Source: Sorangiineae bacterium MSr11367 (GTDB lineage: Bacteria; Myxococcota_A; Polyangia; Polyangiales; Polyangiaceae). From it: a stretch of DNA of 64,000 nt. The stretch lies in the NCBI GenBank assembly GCA_037157805.1, contig CP089983.1, forward strand, positions 13,541,707 through 13,605,706, written 5' to 3'. The notes beneath the pieces were generated by a model that saw only the letters and a program-made list of their open reading frames with translations, was not told the DNA's origin and did no database searches. The position numbers and the translations under genes are program-made. This document shows, in pieces, positions 43,626-54,188 of this stretch. Numbering within the stretch: the stretch's first letter is position 1; each line of letters starts with the position of its first letter.

Positions 43626-46600
43626 TCATTGGAACAGCCAAAATACCGCTTCCATCGGAGCCAGCGTGAGATCGTCGACGGTGGTGGCGTTGGGCATGTT
43701 TTGGGTAAGTTGCTCGGTGGAACCCAGCAAGCGTGTGCGTGTGATGCCGGTGGCTCGCTTGTACGGCGTGAGATCGGCGTGGATGGTCTGCGGCACCTCC
43801 GACACGTTCAGTGCGATGAGCAAGTCCCCATTGTTGCCGCTCCGCGCGCCCGTGGGAACGGATGCCCCCAGATCGATGGCGTTCTTTTGCGGCTGTAGGA
43901 TGTAGGGCTCCAATTTGGCGATTAGGCTGTAGGCATTGGACATCGATTTCCATGCCTCCGCCTGGGGTCCTACCGCGGAAATACCGGTGGACACCTTCTC
44001 CCCCGGTTTGCGTGCGGACGGGGGATCGTAGTGATACACCCGCGTTCCCGCCGCGCCGCGTAGGACGGCATAGACGATTTGCGCGGTCGTCTGCGCTGCG
44101 GGGGTTCCTTCCAACCAAGAGCGTGTCTCGGCCTGCAACGAATCGATCTCCGGGGCCGTTCTGCCGGTAATCGGGGCCGGTTCCCGAAATGATCATCATG
44201 TTTGCGCCCCCTGGGAGATAGGCGCCGCGACGGCCCAATGTGGCGACGTCCATCCCATCGGCCACCTCGAACATGGATCCACCGTATGGATAGGCGCGAC
44301 GCTTGGCCCAAAACGTCCAGTAGGTGCCATTGTAGTCGGAGAGCCGCGGATCGCCCGTCCAGCCTTTTACCTCGCCGGGGGAGGAGCGTCCAAGGGCCGT
44401 CCAAGTGACGGGGGGACGGCCGCCCGGCGTCGAATTCATGGTATTCATCAATTGTAGGAACCCATCGTTTCGAACGCCTTGGTCGACCATGGGGCTCGGG
44501 GAGCTGGCTACGACGGGGTGGTAGTTTGGGGGGAGCTCGTAACTACCAATCAGGCCGCTCGCCGCCGAGGACCCGCTGGCCTTGCCCGAGAACATGATTT
44601 CGGCGATGCCGCCGCGATCGTCGTTCGTGCGATAGGTGCTGTTGATGGTGAATCGCAAGGAGCGGACGTTGGAGAACGTCGGTCCTGTCCCCGCGTCGGC
44701 CCTGGGAAAGAATTCCCCGACGTTCGCCGGTATCACCGGGTCACCGGGTTCCGGCGCCTTGGCCAGCACCGCGGAGAAGCCGGCACCGGCATTTGCACCG
44801 CGCCAGGTGATGCCGCCGGCCGGCGGCGCGAGGGCATTGTCCGCCGATGTCTCGATGGTGAAATCCTTGACCCCCGAATCGATCATCCCGGCCTCGTAAT
44901 AGTTCCAAATACGGATGCCATCGACATCGTAAGCCTGATCGGGCAGGACGATGATCAGCTGAGCGTTTCGCGCTGCGCCCATCACCCCGGTGGTCCCTGC
45001 CAGCCACATGGACCTTGGATCGCTGTCGTGGAGGATCTCGCCGTCCTGTCTCAAGCTCACCCCGTTCAGCTGAATCCCCCTCCTGTCCGTCGTATGCGAT
45101 GGTCGCGTGAGCCATCGGTCGTCCGTGGGGGTCCCTGTTCCGTACCAGGTCATGGTGATCTCGTCGGACATGTCGATGCCGATCACGTTGTGTCTCTTGG
45201 CCCATTCGAGCACATAGGGAATTCTCTGCTTCGAGTCGGATGCGTAGATACTGTTGTAAGCTTCCGACGGCTGGCGCGTGATGGAATCGGCGGTCAGGTA
45301 GATGTTGAGATGGTTGTCCATCGCCGCTTGGGCGGTCTTGGTGGTCAAATCGTCATTTTTGGTCCGCCACGTGGTTGCGTCGAGGTACGGGCTGTCCGTG
45401 CAGGAAAACGGTGCTCCGGCGCCGGCGAGGGGGACTGTCAGTCCCGTGGGGCCTGCGTCAGGGTAGTCGCACGCATTGAAATAGAATTCCGTCTCCAGGC
45501 TATTGAGGCTGGCTTGTTGCATCGCGGGGCCCAAACCGCGATCGTGTTCGAACGCCCCCGGCGCGGTGTGCATCAAGATGCGCGGGAAGAGTGACGGACC
45601 GGGGGTGTAGTGCGTCACGATCCCCGCCCCGCGGGTGAACTGCGGAGCGTCATGGGACGCGCGAACTTCGACAAGGGTCGTCGCGGTGAAATCTCCTAAT
45701 TTCGCCGTGATGGTCGCAAAGCCCGGGCTAACGCCCTGGACGGTTCCCCCAGCCGCCACCGACGCCACCGACGCGTCCGAGCTGGTGAGCGTGGCCGGCG
45801 GCGAAGGCGCGGCATTCGTGCCATCCGGATACACGAGCCGAGGAGAGAGCTCGGCCGTTTCGCCGGGGGTCACGAAGGCATGCTTGAATTTCGCACGCAG
45901 ATCCATCGCTCGCCGTCCACCGTCCGGCAGAGGAGTCGAATTGAACGTGTGAATCGTCACCTGCGTGGCGCCGAGGACACGCTCCTCCCCGCCGCCGTAT
46001 GCACGAACCGTCGCGTAAAGTTCGTGCACGCCATCCGAGAGCCGTGTCGTGTCCAGCGGAATGCTTACCGGTGATGTGCTCGAGTAAGTTGGGTACTCGA
46101 TGCCCGAATCGACCTGGCATGGCGTGGGTAGACCATCGGCGTAACAATCGGTCCCCCAGTCCTTTCCGTCGACGTAGAAGAGCCACATATAGGCGCGGCC
46201 AGGGGGAAGAGCGGGCAGATCGTCCACGCCTACGGTCCAATCCACCTGGCCATGCAACGTTTGCGTCGGATCGGGTGAAATGAGCCTCACCGTGTCGGGT
46301 CCATTGGCAATTTTGAATGGCACCACGGCCGTTCGCCCCAACTCGTTGCCTGCCCCGTCCCGCGCCACCGCTTGCAGATTCGCGAACCCGTCGAACCAAT
46401 TGGCCGTGTGCCAATCGAATTCGTACTGGGGCCCATTGGTCAACGGGAGAACCGGCGCCTGATTGGCAAAAATCGGCTTCCCATTGAGCAGGTATTCGAC
46501 GCTCGCCACCCCTTGCAGATTTCCGGTGGACACTCGAAACTTGGTGAGGTCTCGGATGCCCGCATCGGACGAAGCCGGTGAGAGCAATACGAAGTTCGTG

Positions 46601-47685
46601 CTTTTCGGCACGATCGCATCGAGCGAGATGTTGTCGAGGAAGACTTCCGGTGCATCGCCCTGCCATCCCCGGGTCAATCCGAAGCCCGGGGACACGGAGA
46701 CCGGTCCGGTCAATCCCGGTGCTTGCATGCTGGGTTGATCGAATGAAAGGGTGTCTGGATTGCCCACGGCGTTTCCGTTCAGAAAATAGCGAAACGTAGC
46801 GTGTCCCGTATCGTCCGACGAATCGGCGAGGGAGCCCCCATTGGTGGTTACATCGACGCGAACCTGCAGCAGCGCCCATCGATCGACGACCGAGGACAAA
46901 TCGACCTGACGCATGCCGAGACCCCCGGGCGTGGTCAACCCATAGTGAGTTGCCGGGCCAGCGATACGCTGCAAGGAGGCCTGCGGGCGAATGCCGTAGT
47001 TCGCGCCTTCGTGCGTAGGCGCGTAGACCTGGGCCGAAATGACGAAGCTCCGCCTCGTGTCCCGATTTTGAACGATGGGAACGGTGGCTTGATACGCATC
47101 CTCGGAGCGAACGGCCGACCCGGGATCGGCCGGCCCGATGCTGCCGTCCCAATGGGCGCCTTCTATTGGAGGGCTATCTTGACCGACCCGCGGCGCCTTG
47201 TTGGGCTGGAATCGGCTATGTCCAAGCCATAGCGCCGTGCCATCGAACGGGGTGCCATCGGCAAGCGCAACGCCGGATGCAGGCACGCTGGTCGGCAATA
47301 CGGCGCTGACCTGCTCGTGATGCGCGCCGTCGTTCTTGTAGGCAATCTCGTACACGCCTGCGTGCTGTCGTTCGGCCCCGTCGAAGAAGCGAAGACTGCT
47401 CCCGGGCGGATCTCCCAGCGACCCGACGACGAGCATCCCGGTTCCCTGCAAGCCGTCGCTCGTGCTGCCGGGATTGCCGAACGTGAATGTCGTGTAGTTT
47501 TCCCCCACTTGCTCGCCGGGGTCCAAAAACGCTCCCCCGTCAATCGCCGATGCCCGCGCGCGCGGAGGGACCTCGTCACCTCCGTCCTCGTAGCTGGCAC
47601 ACGCGCCCGCATAAGCCGCCCATGCGCCTGCCACGAGCATGGCCGCGCTCAACGTCCAAATGGAACGCTCCGCAGAAAGATGCAT
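43626..47685 (-). CDS. large secreted carbohydrate-active-like lipoprotein, broken by one frameshift
   Basis: From ATG 47685 (SD GGAGG upstream), about 1350 residues if the frame is repaired. Order: lipoprotein-like signal (YAGAC), a LamG/jelly-roll-like domain (about 50-330), an Ig/linker region, a BIG2-like domain (TSSDASVASVAAGGTVQGVS), then a putative TIM-barrel-like catalytic region (GLGPAMQQASLNSLETEFYF, HNVIGIDMSDEITMTWYG) and a discoidin-like domain (DVDGIRIWNYYEAG). At 44152-44155, in a run of four G on the plus strand, one base too many shifts the frame. Removing it joins the tail that ends at 43626 (MEAVFWLFQ). Real decay or an assembly error cannot be told apart. Confidence 0.6.
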
Positions 47686-48269
47686 GACTTTCCCTCCGTC
47701 ATGAATGCGTGATCCATTCGTCAAGCAACGAATGTTCCGCTCTGAGGAGTGCGGTATTCCGTCGTAGAGCCGTGTGCGCCGTGTTGCACGTTGCGGGTAC
47801 AACGTTGCGAATGCAACACGCTGGTGATCCCGCCACCGCTTCCGAATGTCCGTAAGCACATACTGGGATGTTCGCGACGAACCTTTCATCCATGTTAATT
47901 TCGAAGCGAACCTAACACCGTGCATTTCGGGTTTGTATTGGTCGTGCCTGGCAATGATCCAATGGCGATTGTCGGATTGAACATCTTCTGGCTCTAAATC
48001 GATTTTGCCGATCGGCCGCCCGTACAATCGGGCCGGCGATTCAATCGATCGCTTGCTTGAAATTTCGGAACGTGGATCGCAAGATGCCGATCGCGATACG
48101 GAGTTGGTGCACATCGCTTCGTCGAGCGCACCGTTCGGGACTTCGCTGGAAGAATACGCCCTCGCGCGAGCGTAGGTTTGCGTCTGTCATTTCGATAGTG
48201 GGAGGTCACTCGCTGTGCCTCCTCGAGCCAACATTCAGAGGTGGGGAGATATGGGCATCGAAATCCACC
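47686..48269. other. 584-base divergent intergenic region
   Basis: This stretch lies between the giant secreted protein and the porin, which are transcribed apart from it. It is lower in G+C by eye than the genes. It has no convincing ORF, but near 47782-47820 there is a cluster of GTTGC repeats (separate entry). The rest probably contains both promoters and a long leader for the porin; nothing else can be identified. Confidence 0.6.
47782..47820. promoter_or_regulatory. GTTGC repeat cluster, candidate operator
   Basis: GTGTTGCA and TGCAACAC form an 8-base inverted repeat. Between them, GTTGC recurs at 47784, 47791 and 47805, spaced by 7 and 14 bases, with the reverse copy at 47814. The periodicity suggests cooperative binding of a regulator about 100 bases upstream of the giant secreted protein gene. 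Function is inferred from position and symmetry. Confidence 0.45.
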
Positions 48270-49637
48270 ATGAAGTTCAAATCTTCATTTCGATCGACTG
48301 CGCAGAGGAGCGCGCGTTCGCTCCTGTTTCTCGCGGTGTTGTTTGCCGCAATTCGCAATGCCGCGGCGCAGGAGCCAGTGCCGCCGTCTCCTTCTCCGTT
48401 GCTGCCGCCGTCCGAGGTCGAAGAGCGCATGCGTGCGCTCGAAACGAAGCTCGCGGCGATCCAAGAGAAGGACGAAAAACGCAGCAAGCTCCTCGAGTGG
48501 CTCGAGCACCTGAGGATCAGCGGCTACCTTCAACCGCAGCTCATTTGGCAGTCATTCAACGATGCGGCGTCGCCAAACGTCGGTGCAGGTAATTCGCCGG
48601 GGCTACCTGGGGGTATCGGTCCCAACTCCACCATTGCAAGACCGGATGGGACGACGACGAACCCGGACTTCTTCCGACTTCGCCGCGCGCGCTTGAAGAC
48701 CGAGGTGATGCCGAGCGAGTACGCGAAATTCGTCTTTGAAATCGACCCTAACCTTGCTGGCGGTACGGCGGTGGGAACCGGCACGATCGCGAAGAACACC
48801 GAAGCGGTGGCGATCATCCCCTGGTCGAAGGACGTGCGGACGGAAATTGGAATGGGCATTTTCAAGATACCGTTTGGCAACGAGCTGCTTCAGAGCGATG
48901 CCGACCGTCCTTTCATCGAGCGAGGCTGGGCGGAGCAAAATTTTACGCCCGGTGAATTTGATACCGGTGTCCGCGCCTACACCACCGCGCTGGAGAAGAA
49001 ACTCACCGTGCAAGCCGCCGTGGTCAATGGCGTGACGGAAGGTGAGCGAAACTTCACCATCGTTCCCGACTTGAATCGGGGAAAAGACGTGGTGGGGCGC
49101 GTCAACCTCAATATCGGACCCGCGGACGCCGGCGTGAGCGGCGTCGTGGGGGAGGGCGCGGTCGTGGATAGTGCGGCGCTCCGGTTCCAACAGTACCGCC
49201 GCTGGGGCGTGAACTTCGAAGCCGCGGTACACCATCCATTCGTGAAGAGCCTTGGCACAACGAAGCTTTCTTCGGAGTTGGTCCTCGCGCACAATCTCGA
49301 TCGTGGCGTCCGCTACGCGTTTGCGCTGCCGACAATCACTACGAACGACGGTGGAAATGTGGGCAGCCACGACGAGCGCGCCCTCTTCGTGCGGCTCGAG
49401 CAGGACTTTTCGAAGTGGTTCACGCTCGGTCTGCGCTACGACATGTACACGCCCGACTCGGCCCAAAAGAACAACGCGCGCGATACGTACAGCACGGTCT
49501 TCGTGGTGCACTTCACCAAAGGCCTTCAGCTGATGCTCGAATACGATCACGCCATCGACAACGTCCATCGCCCGGGCGCCAGCGCCCCGTCGAGGCACAT
49601 CGAGTCGTTCTCGAGCGTACTCCAGGTTCGGATCTAA
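48270..49637 (+). CDS. porin (phosphate-selective porin O/P-like)
   Basis: The 455-residue protein begins with a signal peptide (LLFLAVLFAAIRNAAAQ). A short coiled coil follows (EVEERMRALETKLAAIQEK) that may act as a periplasmic anchor, then a barrel with many strands (FFRLRRARLKTEVMPSEYAKF, IGMGIFKIPFGNELLQ, LMLEYDHAIDN). The pattern, including the R-rich inner strand and the C-terminal VLQVRI, matches porin O/P proteins that take up phosphate or anions. ATG 48270 was chosen as the first Met before the signal. Confidence 0.8.
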   Translation: MKFKSSFRSTAQRSARSLLFLAVLFAAIRNAAAQEPVPPSPSPLLPPSEVEERMRALETKLAAIQEKDEKRSKLLEWLEHLRISGYLQPQLIWQSFNDAASPNVGAGNSPGLPGGIGPNSTIARPDGTTTNPDFFRLRRARLKTEVMPSEYAKFVFEIDPNLAGGTAVGTGTIAKNTEAVAIIPWSKDVRTEIGMGIFKIPFGNELLQSDADRPFIERGWAEQNFTPGEFDTGVRAYTTALEKKLTVQAAVVNGVTEGERNFTIVPDLNRGKDVVGRVNLNIGPADAGVSGVVGEGAVVDSAALRFQQYRRWGVNFEAAVHHPFVKSLGTTKLSSELVLAHNLDRGVRYAFALPTITTNDGGNVGSHDERALFVRLEQDFSKWFTLGLRYDMYTPDSAQKNNARDTYSTVFVVHFTKGLQLMLEYDHAIDNVHRPGASAPSRHIESFSSVLQVRI

Positions 49638-49652
49638 GGTCGTGCCGACAGT

Positions 49653-50402
49653 TCAGTAGCCGTGGCGCGCGCGTAGATCCGGGAGAACGGCGGTGATGGC
49701 GTCGCGCGATCGATCGCGCAACGCGCCGAGGTCCTCGGCCGTCAGGTTCTCCGTCGGAATGGGCTCCAGGATCTTGGCGCAGGCATGCCCGCGCGCGATC
49801 CAGGGCGCGGTTTTCGGCCGCAGGTCTTTCGTGCCGGCGACCGCAATGGGCAGGAGCGGCGCCTTGGTGCGGATAGCCAGATCGAAGGCCCCGTCGCGGA
49901 AGCGCATCGCGTCGTCGTTTCGGGTGCGCGTACCCTCGGGGAAAATCATGATGGAGATACCCGCCGCGATGGCGCTCTCGCATTCGGTCATCATCGTGCG
50001 CACGCTCGAACCGTCGCCGCGACGAAGCGCAATGTCCCCGCCGAAGGTCAGCGCCCAGCCAATGAGCGGCGTCTTGAACAATTCCTCTTTGGCGACCCAC
50101 CGCATGTCCCACGGAAGCCAAGCCAGGAGAAAAGGATCCGCCTCCGAGGGATGGTTCGCGACGACCACGTGCGCCTTGCGTTGGATGTCCGGCGGCGGCT
50201 CCCCCTCGATGGTGAACTTCCAGAGCGGCGTGAGCGAGCCGGCCGTGCGCCCCAGACGGCGCATCCACCGCCCCGGTTCGCGCTGCGTCACATCGCCGCG
50301 GTGCCGCAAATGCGAGGCCGCCATGATGGGCAGAAATGCCGTGACGCACGTCACGAACTCCAGGTGTGTGTAAATCCCCAGGGCCGCATCGCGGATCTTC
50401 AT
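49653..50402 (-). CDS. 1-acyl-glycerol-3-phosphate acyltransferase (PlsC family)
   Basis: The 249-residue protein has the two PlsC motifs: NHPSEAD (catalytic NHxxxxD variant, with His and Asp) and FPEGTRTRND, plus the hydrophobic N-terminal helix (IYTHLEFVTCVTAFLPIM). It makes phosphatidic acid from lysophosphatidic acid at the inner membrane. The stop faces the end of the porin gene with 15 bases between. Confidence 0.88.
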   Translation of the reverse strand: MKIRDAALGIYTHLEFVTCVTAFLPIMAASHLRHRGDVTQREPGRWMRRLGRTAGSLTPLWKFTIEGEPPPDIQRKAHVVVANHPSEADPFLLAWLPWDMRWVAKEELFKTPLIGWALTFGGDIALRRGDGSSVRTMMTECESAIAAGISIMIFPEGTRTRNDDAMRFRDGAFDLAIRTKAPLLPIAVAGTKDLRPKTAPWIARGHACAKILEPIPTENLTAEDLGALRDRSRDAITAVLPDLRARHGY

Positions 50403-50456
50403 GCGAGGCCCGGGGAATTAGCGCGCCGCCGGCGACGTTCGTGTCACGATCTTGCC

Positions 50457-51164
50457 ATGTCTTTGCGCCGGGCCGCTTCGCGTCTGTTCGTGACGACGTG
50501 CGTTGTATGCGCGATCGTGGCCCTCTTTCGACAGGGTTGGGTGCCCGCCGCCGTGAGCCCCGTTCCTTCCCTCGACCTGGAGGCACCCTCGGACTGGTTC
50601 GTCGACTGGCAACTCGCCGCGTTGAAGCGGGATCGCATGGCGTGCGAACGCATCCTGCGCCAACCGTGGGTGGACGCCACACCGGTCGCCGATCGTCCGC
50701 TGGAGGGTGGCTGCGGCTGGGAAAACGCCGTTCGCTTCTCCAAGATGGGCGACGTGAGCATCTCCGTCGACCGCCTCTCGTGCGAGGAGGCCGGCGCCTT
50801 CGCCTTGTGGATCGCCCGCGACGTGCAGCCGCTGGCCGAGTCTTTTCTCGGCCGCCGCGTTCGCAGCATCGGCCACATGGGGACGTACGCGTGCCGCAAC
50901 GTCGTGGGCACGCGCTTCGGGGGCTTTCTGCGCAGCGAGCACGCCTCGGCCAACGCGATCGACATCGGCTCGTTCACCTTGGCCGACGGACGCACCGTCA
51001 GCGTGGCCAAGCATTGGGGTGGCGACGGCCCCGAGTCGCGTTTCCTCCACGCCGTCCACGATGGCGCTTGCCGCTACTTCCGCGTCGTCTTGGGCCCCGA
51101 CTACAACGCCGCGCACCGCGACCACTTCCACTTGGACCGCGGCCCCTTCCCGGGTTGCCACTAG
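50457..51164 (+). CDS. extensin-like peptidase-fold protein
   Basis: The 235-residue protein has one N-terminal membrane helix and an extensin-like C-terminal domain. The conserved metal and catalytic pattern is seen in SEHASANAIDI (His, Asp) and HRDHFHLD (His-x-His), as in LAS-type (VanY/MepA-like) peptidoglycan peptidases. Several Cys residues could form periplasmic disulfides. It probably trims or binds the cell wall; direct activity is not proven. Confidence 0.78.
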   Translation: MSLRRAASRLFVTTCVVCAIVALFRQGWVPAAVSPVPSLDLEAPSDWFVDWQLAALKRDRMACERILRQPWVDATPVADRPLEGGCGWENAVRFSKMGDVSISVDRLSCEEAGAFALWIARDVQPLAESFLGRRVRSIGHMGTYACRNVVGTRFGGFLRSEHASANAIDIGSFTLADGRTVSVAKHWGGDGPESRFLHAVHDGACRYFRVVLGPDYNAAHRDHFHLDRGPFPGCH

Positions 51165-51171
51165 CGCAAAT

Positions 51172-52524
51172 CTAGCCGAGTCCGTGCTCGTTCAGCTTGT
51201 TGTACAGCGTGCGTCGGCTCACGTTGAGCAGGCGTGCTGCCAAGGTGCGGTTGTTCTTCGCCTGCGCGAGCGCCCGGATCAGCGCCTCTTTCTCGGCGGC
51301 CACGCGGTGCGCGTCCAAAGACGGCCCCTCGGCCTCGCGCCTTGGCGCCAAGAGCGATGCACCGGCCGTCGGGAGTTCGCGCTCCACGTCCGCGTTGCCG
51401 ATGGTCGTGCCCTCGGTCAACACCACGAGGCGCTCCATCAAGTTTTGCAGCTGCCGCACATTGCCCGGCCACGCGTACGCGCGCAGGGCATCGATCGCCG
51501 CGCCGTCGAGATTCATGCCCGCCTTGCCATTGGCCTGGCCTAATGTTTTCACGAAGTGCCGGGCCAGCGCTTCGATGTCCTCGGGGCGTGCGCGCAAGGG
51601 CGGCACGTGAACGGGGACGACGTTGAGCCGGTAGAACAAGTCCTCGCGGAAGTCGCCCTTGGCGATCATCGCCTCGAGATCGCGGTGGGTGGCGGCGACG
51701 AAGCGCACGTCGACCTTGATGGTCTGCGTGCCGCCCACCCGCTCGAATTCGCGCTCCTGCAGCACGCGCAGAAGCTTCACCTGCACCTGCGGCGTGATGT
51801 CGCCAATTTCATCCAGGAAAAGCGTGCCGCGGTGGGCTAGCTCCACGCGTCCCGGCTTGCGCGCCTGTGCGCCGGTGAAGGCGCCTTTCTCGTAGCCGAA
51901 AAGCTCGCTCTCGAGCAGCGCGTCGGGCAGCGCCGCGCAGTGCACCCGCACGAAGGGCTGCTCCTTGCGTGCGCCCTGCTCGTGAAGGGCGCGTGCGACC
52001 AGCTCCTTGCCGGTTCCCGTCTCGCCTCGAATGAGAACCGTGGCCGTGCCCGACGCCACCTTGCGGATGGTGCTCAGCACCTGGTGCATCGCCGGCGAGC
52101 TGCCCACCATCGCGCCTGTCTCGGCGGTCAGCGGTGGTGCACGCCCTGCGTCCGGCTTCGCATGCGCGAGCGCCTTCTCGACGACGAAGAGGATCTCCTC
52201 GCGCTGAAACGGCTTGAGCAAGAAATCGCGCGCGCCCGCTTTCATGGCCTCCACGGCCAGCGGCACCGAACCGTGCGCCGTGAGCAGGATGACCGGCAGC
52301 TCGGGGAAGGCGACCTGGAGCCTCCCCAGCAGGTCCATCCCGCTCATGCCGGGCATGCGAACGTCGGAGATCACCACGTCGAACGCGCGCGCCTCGAGCA
52401 GCCCGAGGGCCTCCTCTCCGGAGGTGGCGTGGTGCACTTGAAAGCCGTCGTGCTCCAAGAGCGCGGTGAGCACCTTCCCCACGGCGATGTCGTCCTCCAC
52501 GACGAGCACGGACTGGTCCCTCAT
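51172..52524 (-). CDS. NtrC-family sigma-54-dependent response regulator
   Basis: The 450-residue regulator has a receiver (phosphoacceptor Asp54 in SDVRMPG), a AAA+ domain with GETGTGKE (Walker A), the GAFTGA sigma-54 contact loop and [10 protein letters not shown] (Walker B), and a Fis-type helix-turn-helix at the end ([17 protein letters not shown]). It activates sigma-54 promoters when phosphorylated. ATG 52524 is the first start in front of the receiver. It is divergent from a histidine kinase, its probable partner. Confidence 0.95.
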   Translation of the reverse strand: MRDQSVLVVEDDIAVGKVLTALLEHDGFQVHHATSGEEALGLLEARAFDVVISDVRMPGMSGMDLLGRLQVAFPELPVILLTAHGSVPLAVEAMKAGARDFLLKPFQREEILFVVEKALAHAKPDAGRAPPLTAETGAMVGSSPAMHQVLSTIRKVASGTATVLIRGETGTGKELVARALHEQGARKEQPFVRVHCAALPDALLESELFGYEKGAFTGAQARKPGRVELAHRGTLFLDEIGDITPQVQVKLLRVLQEREFERVGGTQTIKVDVRFVAATHRDLEAMIAKGDFREDLFYRLNVVPVHVPPLRARPEDIEALARHFVKTLGQANGKAGMNLDGAAIDALRAYAWPGNVRQLQNLMERLVVLTEGTTIGNADVERELPTAGASLLAPRREAEGPSLDAHRVAAEKEALIRALAQAKNNRTLAARLLNVSRRTLYNKLNEHGLG

Positions 52525-52626
52525 GCCACGAGCATCGGCCGAAGAGCGCGAGTGTGCAATCCTCTGCACGCGTCGGAACCCCATTGCCCATCCACGTGCC
52601 CGTGCCCATGCCTGTGCCCGAACATC

Positions 52627-52649
52627 CTGCAATGGCCTAGCCATTGCAG
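52627..52649. promoter_or_regulatory. palindromic sigma-54-type promoter serving both directions
   Basis: CTGCAATGGC-CTA-GCCATTGCAG is a perfect inverted repeat with a 3-base centre. On either strand it reads TGGC-n7-TTGCA, with GG and GC exactly ten bases apart, the -24/-12 signature of sigma-54 promoters. It lies between the NtrC-type regulator (minus) and the kinase (plus). On the plus strand the predicted start would be about 12 bases after C52647, close to the kinase ATG at 52667. Confidence 0.6.
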
Positions 52650-52666
52650 TTCGTGCCCGAACCCCT

Positions 52667-54178
52667 ATGCCGCCCTCGATCGATTTTCGCGACGTCACCT
52701 TCATCGCCGCCTCGGTCGGCCACCTCGCGTTGGCCATCCTCTGCGTCTCGCGTGGCGGCATCCGCGGCCGCCGAGGACCGCTCGCCTTTCCCCTGGCGCT
52801 CCTCGCGTTCGACCTCTTTGGTTGGTCGTTTGCTGTATTTTGCAACCATTTCATGCCCAGCGCCGCATGGCGCGCCATGGACGCCGTGTTGTCGGCGCTC
52901 GCACCGCCGGTGGTCCTGCACGTGGTGCTCGCCTTCGTGGGCCAGCTGCGGGTGCGCCGCCTTCTCGTGCGCGGGCTCTACGCGGCCTATGCGCTCTTTG
53001 CGCTTTCGAGCATCGCGACGGCGTGGGTCGAGTCGTGGGCGTGGGCCGCCATCTTTCTCGCGGGCTGGCTGCCCACGTTCGGGTATGAAGTGTGGCTTCT
53101 CGTCCGGCACCTTCGGTCCAGCGGCGATGCCGACGAGAAGGCGCGCACCCGCTTGATGCTCGGCGCGCTGCTCGTGGGTGGGGCGTTTGCCTCCACGGAT
53201 CTGTGGCACGACGCCGGTGTGCCGCTGCCACCGCTCGCGCCCATCGGCACCTTGCTCGCGACCGCGCTGGTGGCCGTGGTGGCGCTCCGGTTCCGCCTCT
53301 TCGAGCGCAACCTCGGTGCGATCACCTCGCTCTACGCCGTGTCCGTATCCGTGTGCGCGGTGCTCCTGTACCTCACGCTCTTCCAGGGCCTGCGCGGGAA
53401 CCTGCCCGCGATGACCTTCGGCGTCACCGTCGTGACCCTCCTTCTCACCGCCTTCGTGCGCGAGGCGAGCAGCTCGTTCTCGAGCTACCGCGAGCGGGTC
53501 GAGCGGCTCGCCGTGATGGGGCGTTTCTCCGCGCAGATGGCGCATGACCTGAAAAACCCGCTGGCGGCGCTGGTGGGGGCCGTGCAGTTGCTCGAGCTCG
53601 ATGCGGGCTCCCGCGCTTCGGGGCGCGACTTTCACGCCCTGATCCTCGAGCAGGCGGAACGCATCCGCGGCATCGTCGACAAGTACGAGCGGCTCGGCCG
53701 GGTCGAGCCCGTTCGCTCGCGCGTGCAGCTGAACGATCTCGTGAAGCGCGTGACTGCCCTGCAGCCGCATGCCGCGAGCGCCCGCGAGCTGAAGCTCGAG
53801 CTGGAGCTGGACCTCGATCCGGCGCTGCCCGACTGCGAGCTCGACCCGGATCTGCTCGCCGGCGCGCTCGAGAACCTGGTGCGCAACGCCGTCGAGGCGA
53901 TGGACGGCGGCGGCTCCGTCGTCGTTCGGACGCGGGTCGATGGGCATGAAGGCGCCGAGGCCTCGCTGATCCTGGCCGTCGCCGACACGGGCGCGGGGAT
54001 GGACGCGCGGCAGGTCGAGCGCGCCTTCGACGACTTTTACACGACGAAGGCCACCGGAAGCGGGCTGGGGCTCCCCTTCGTTCGGCGCGTGGCGCTCGCG
54101 CACGGCGGGGACGCTTCGCTCACGAGCCGACGCGGAGCAGGCACGACCGTCGAGATTCGTCTGCCGCTGGCGTGCTAA
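52667..54178 (+). CDS. membrane histidine kinase, partner of the NtrC regulator
   Basis: The 503-residue kinase has an N-terminal membrane region with about seven hydrophobic helices, then a HisKA domain with the phosphoacceptor His293 (MAHDLKNPLAALVGAVQL). An ATPase domain follows with the N box (ENLVRNAVEAM), DTGAGM and GSGLGLPFVR. It phosphorylates a response regulator, most likely the adjacent divergent NtrC-type protein. The 7TM-like sensor suggests detection of a lipid or membrane-state signal. The start could be further upstream. Confidence 0.88.
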   Translation: MPPSIDFRDVTFIAASVGHLALAILCVSRGGIRGRRGPLAFPLALLAFDLFGWSFAVFCNHFMPSAAWRAMDAVLSALAPPVVLHVVLAFVGQLRVRRLLVRGLYAAYALFALSSIATAWVESWAWAAIFLAGWLPTFGYEVWLLVRHLRSSGDADEKARTRLMLGALLVGGAFASTDLWHDAGVPLPPLAPIGTLLATALVAVVALRFRLFERNLGAITSLYAVSVSVCAVLLYLTLFQGLRGNLPAMTFGVTVVTLLLTAFVREASSSFSSYRERVERLAVMGRFSAQMAHDLKNPLAALVGAVQLLELDAGSRASGRDFHALILEQAERIRGIVDKYERLGRVEPVRSRVQLNDLVKRVTALQPHAASARELKLELELDLDPALPDCELDPDLLAGALENLVRNAVEAMDGGGSVVVRTRVDGHEGAEASLILAVADTGAGMDARQVERAFDDFYTTKATGSGLGLPFVRRVALAHGGDASLTSRRGAGTTVEIRLPLAC

Positions 54179-54188
54179 TTCCAGAGAG

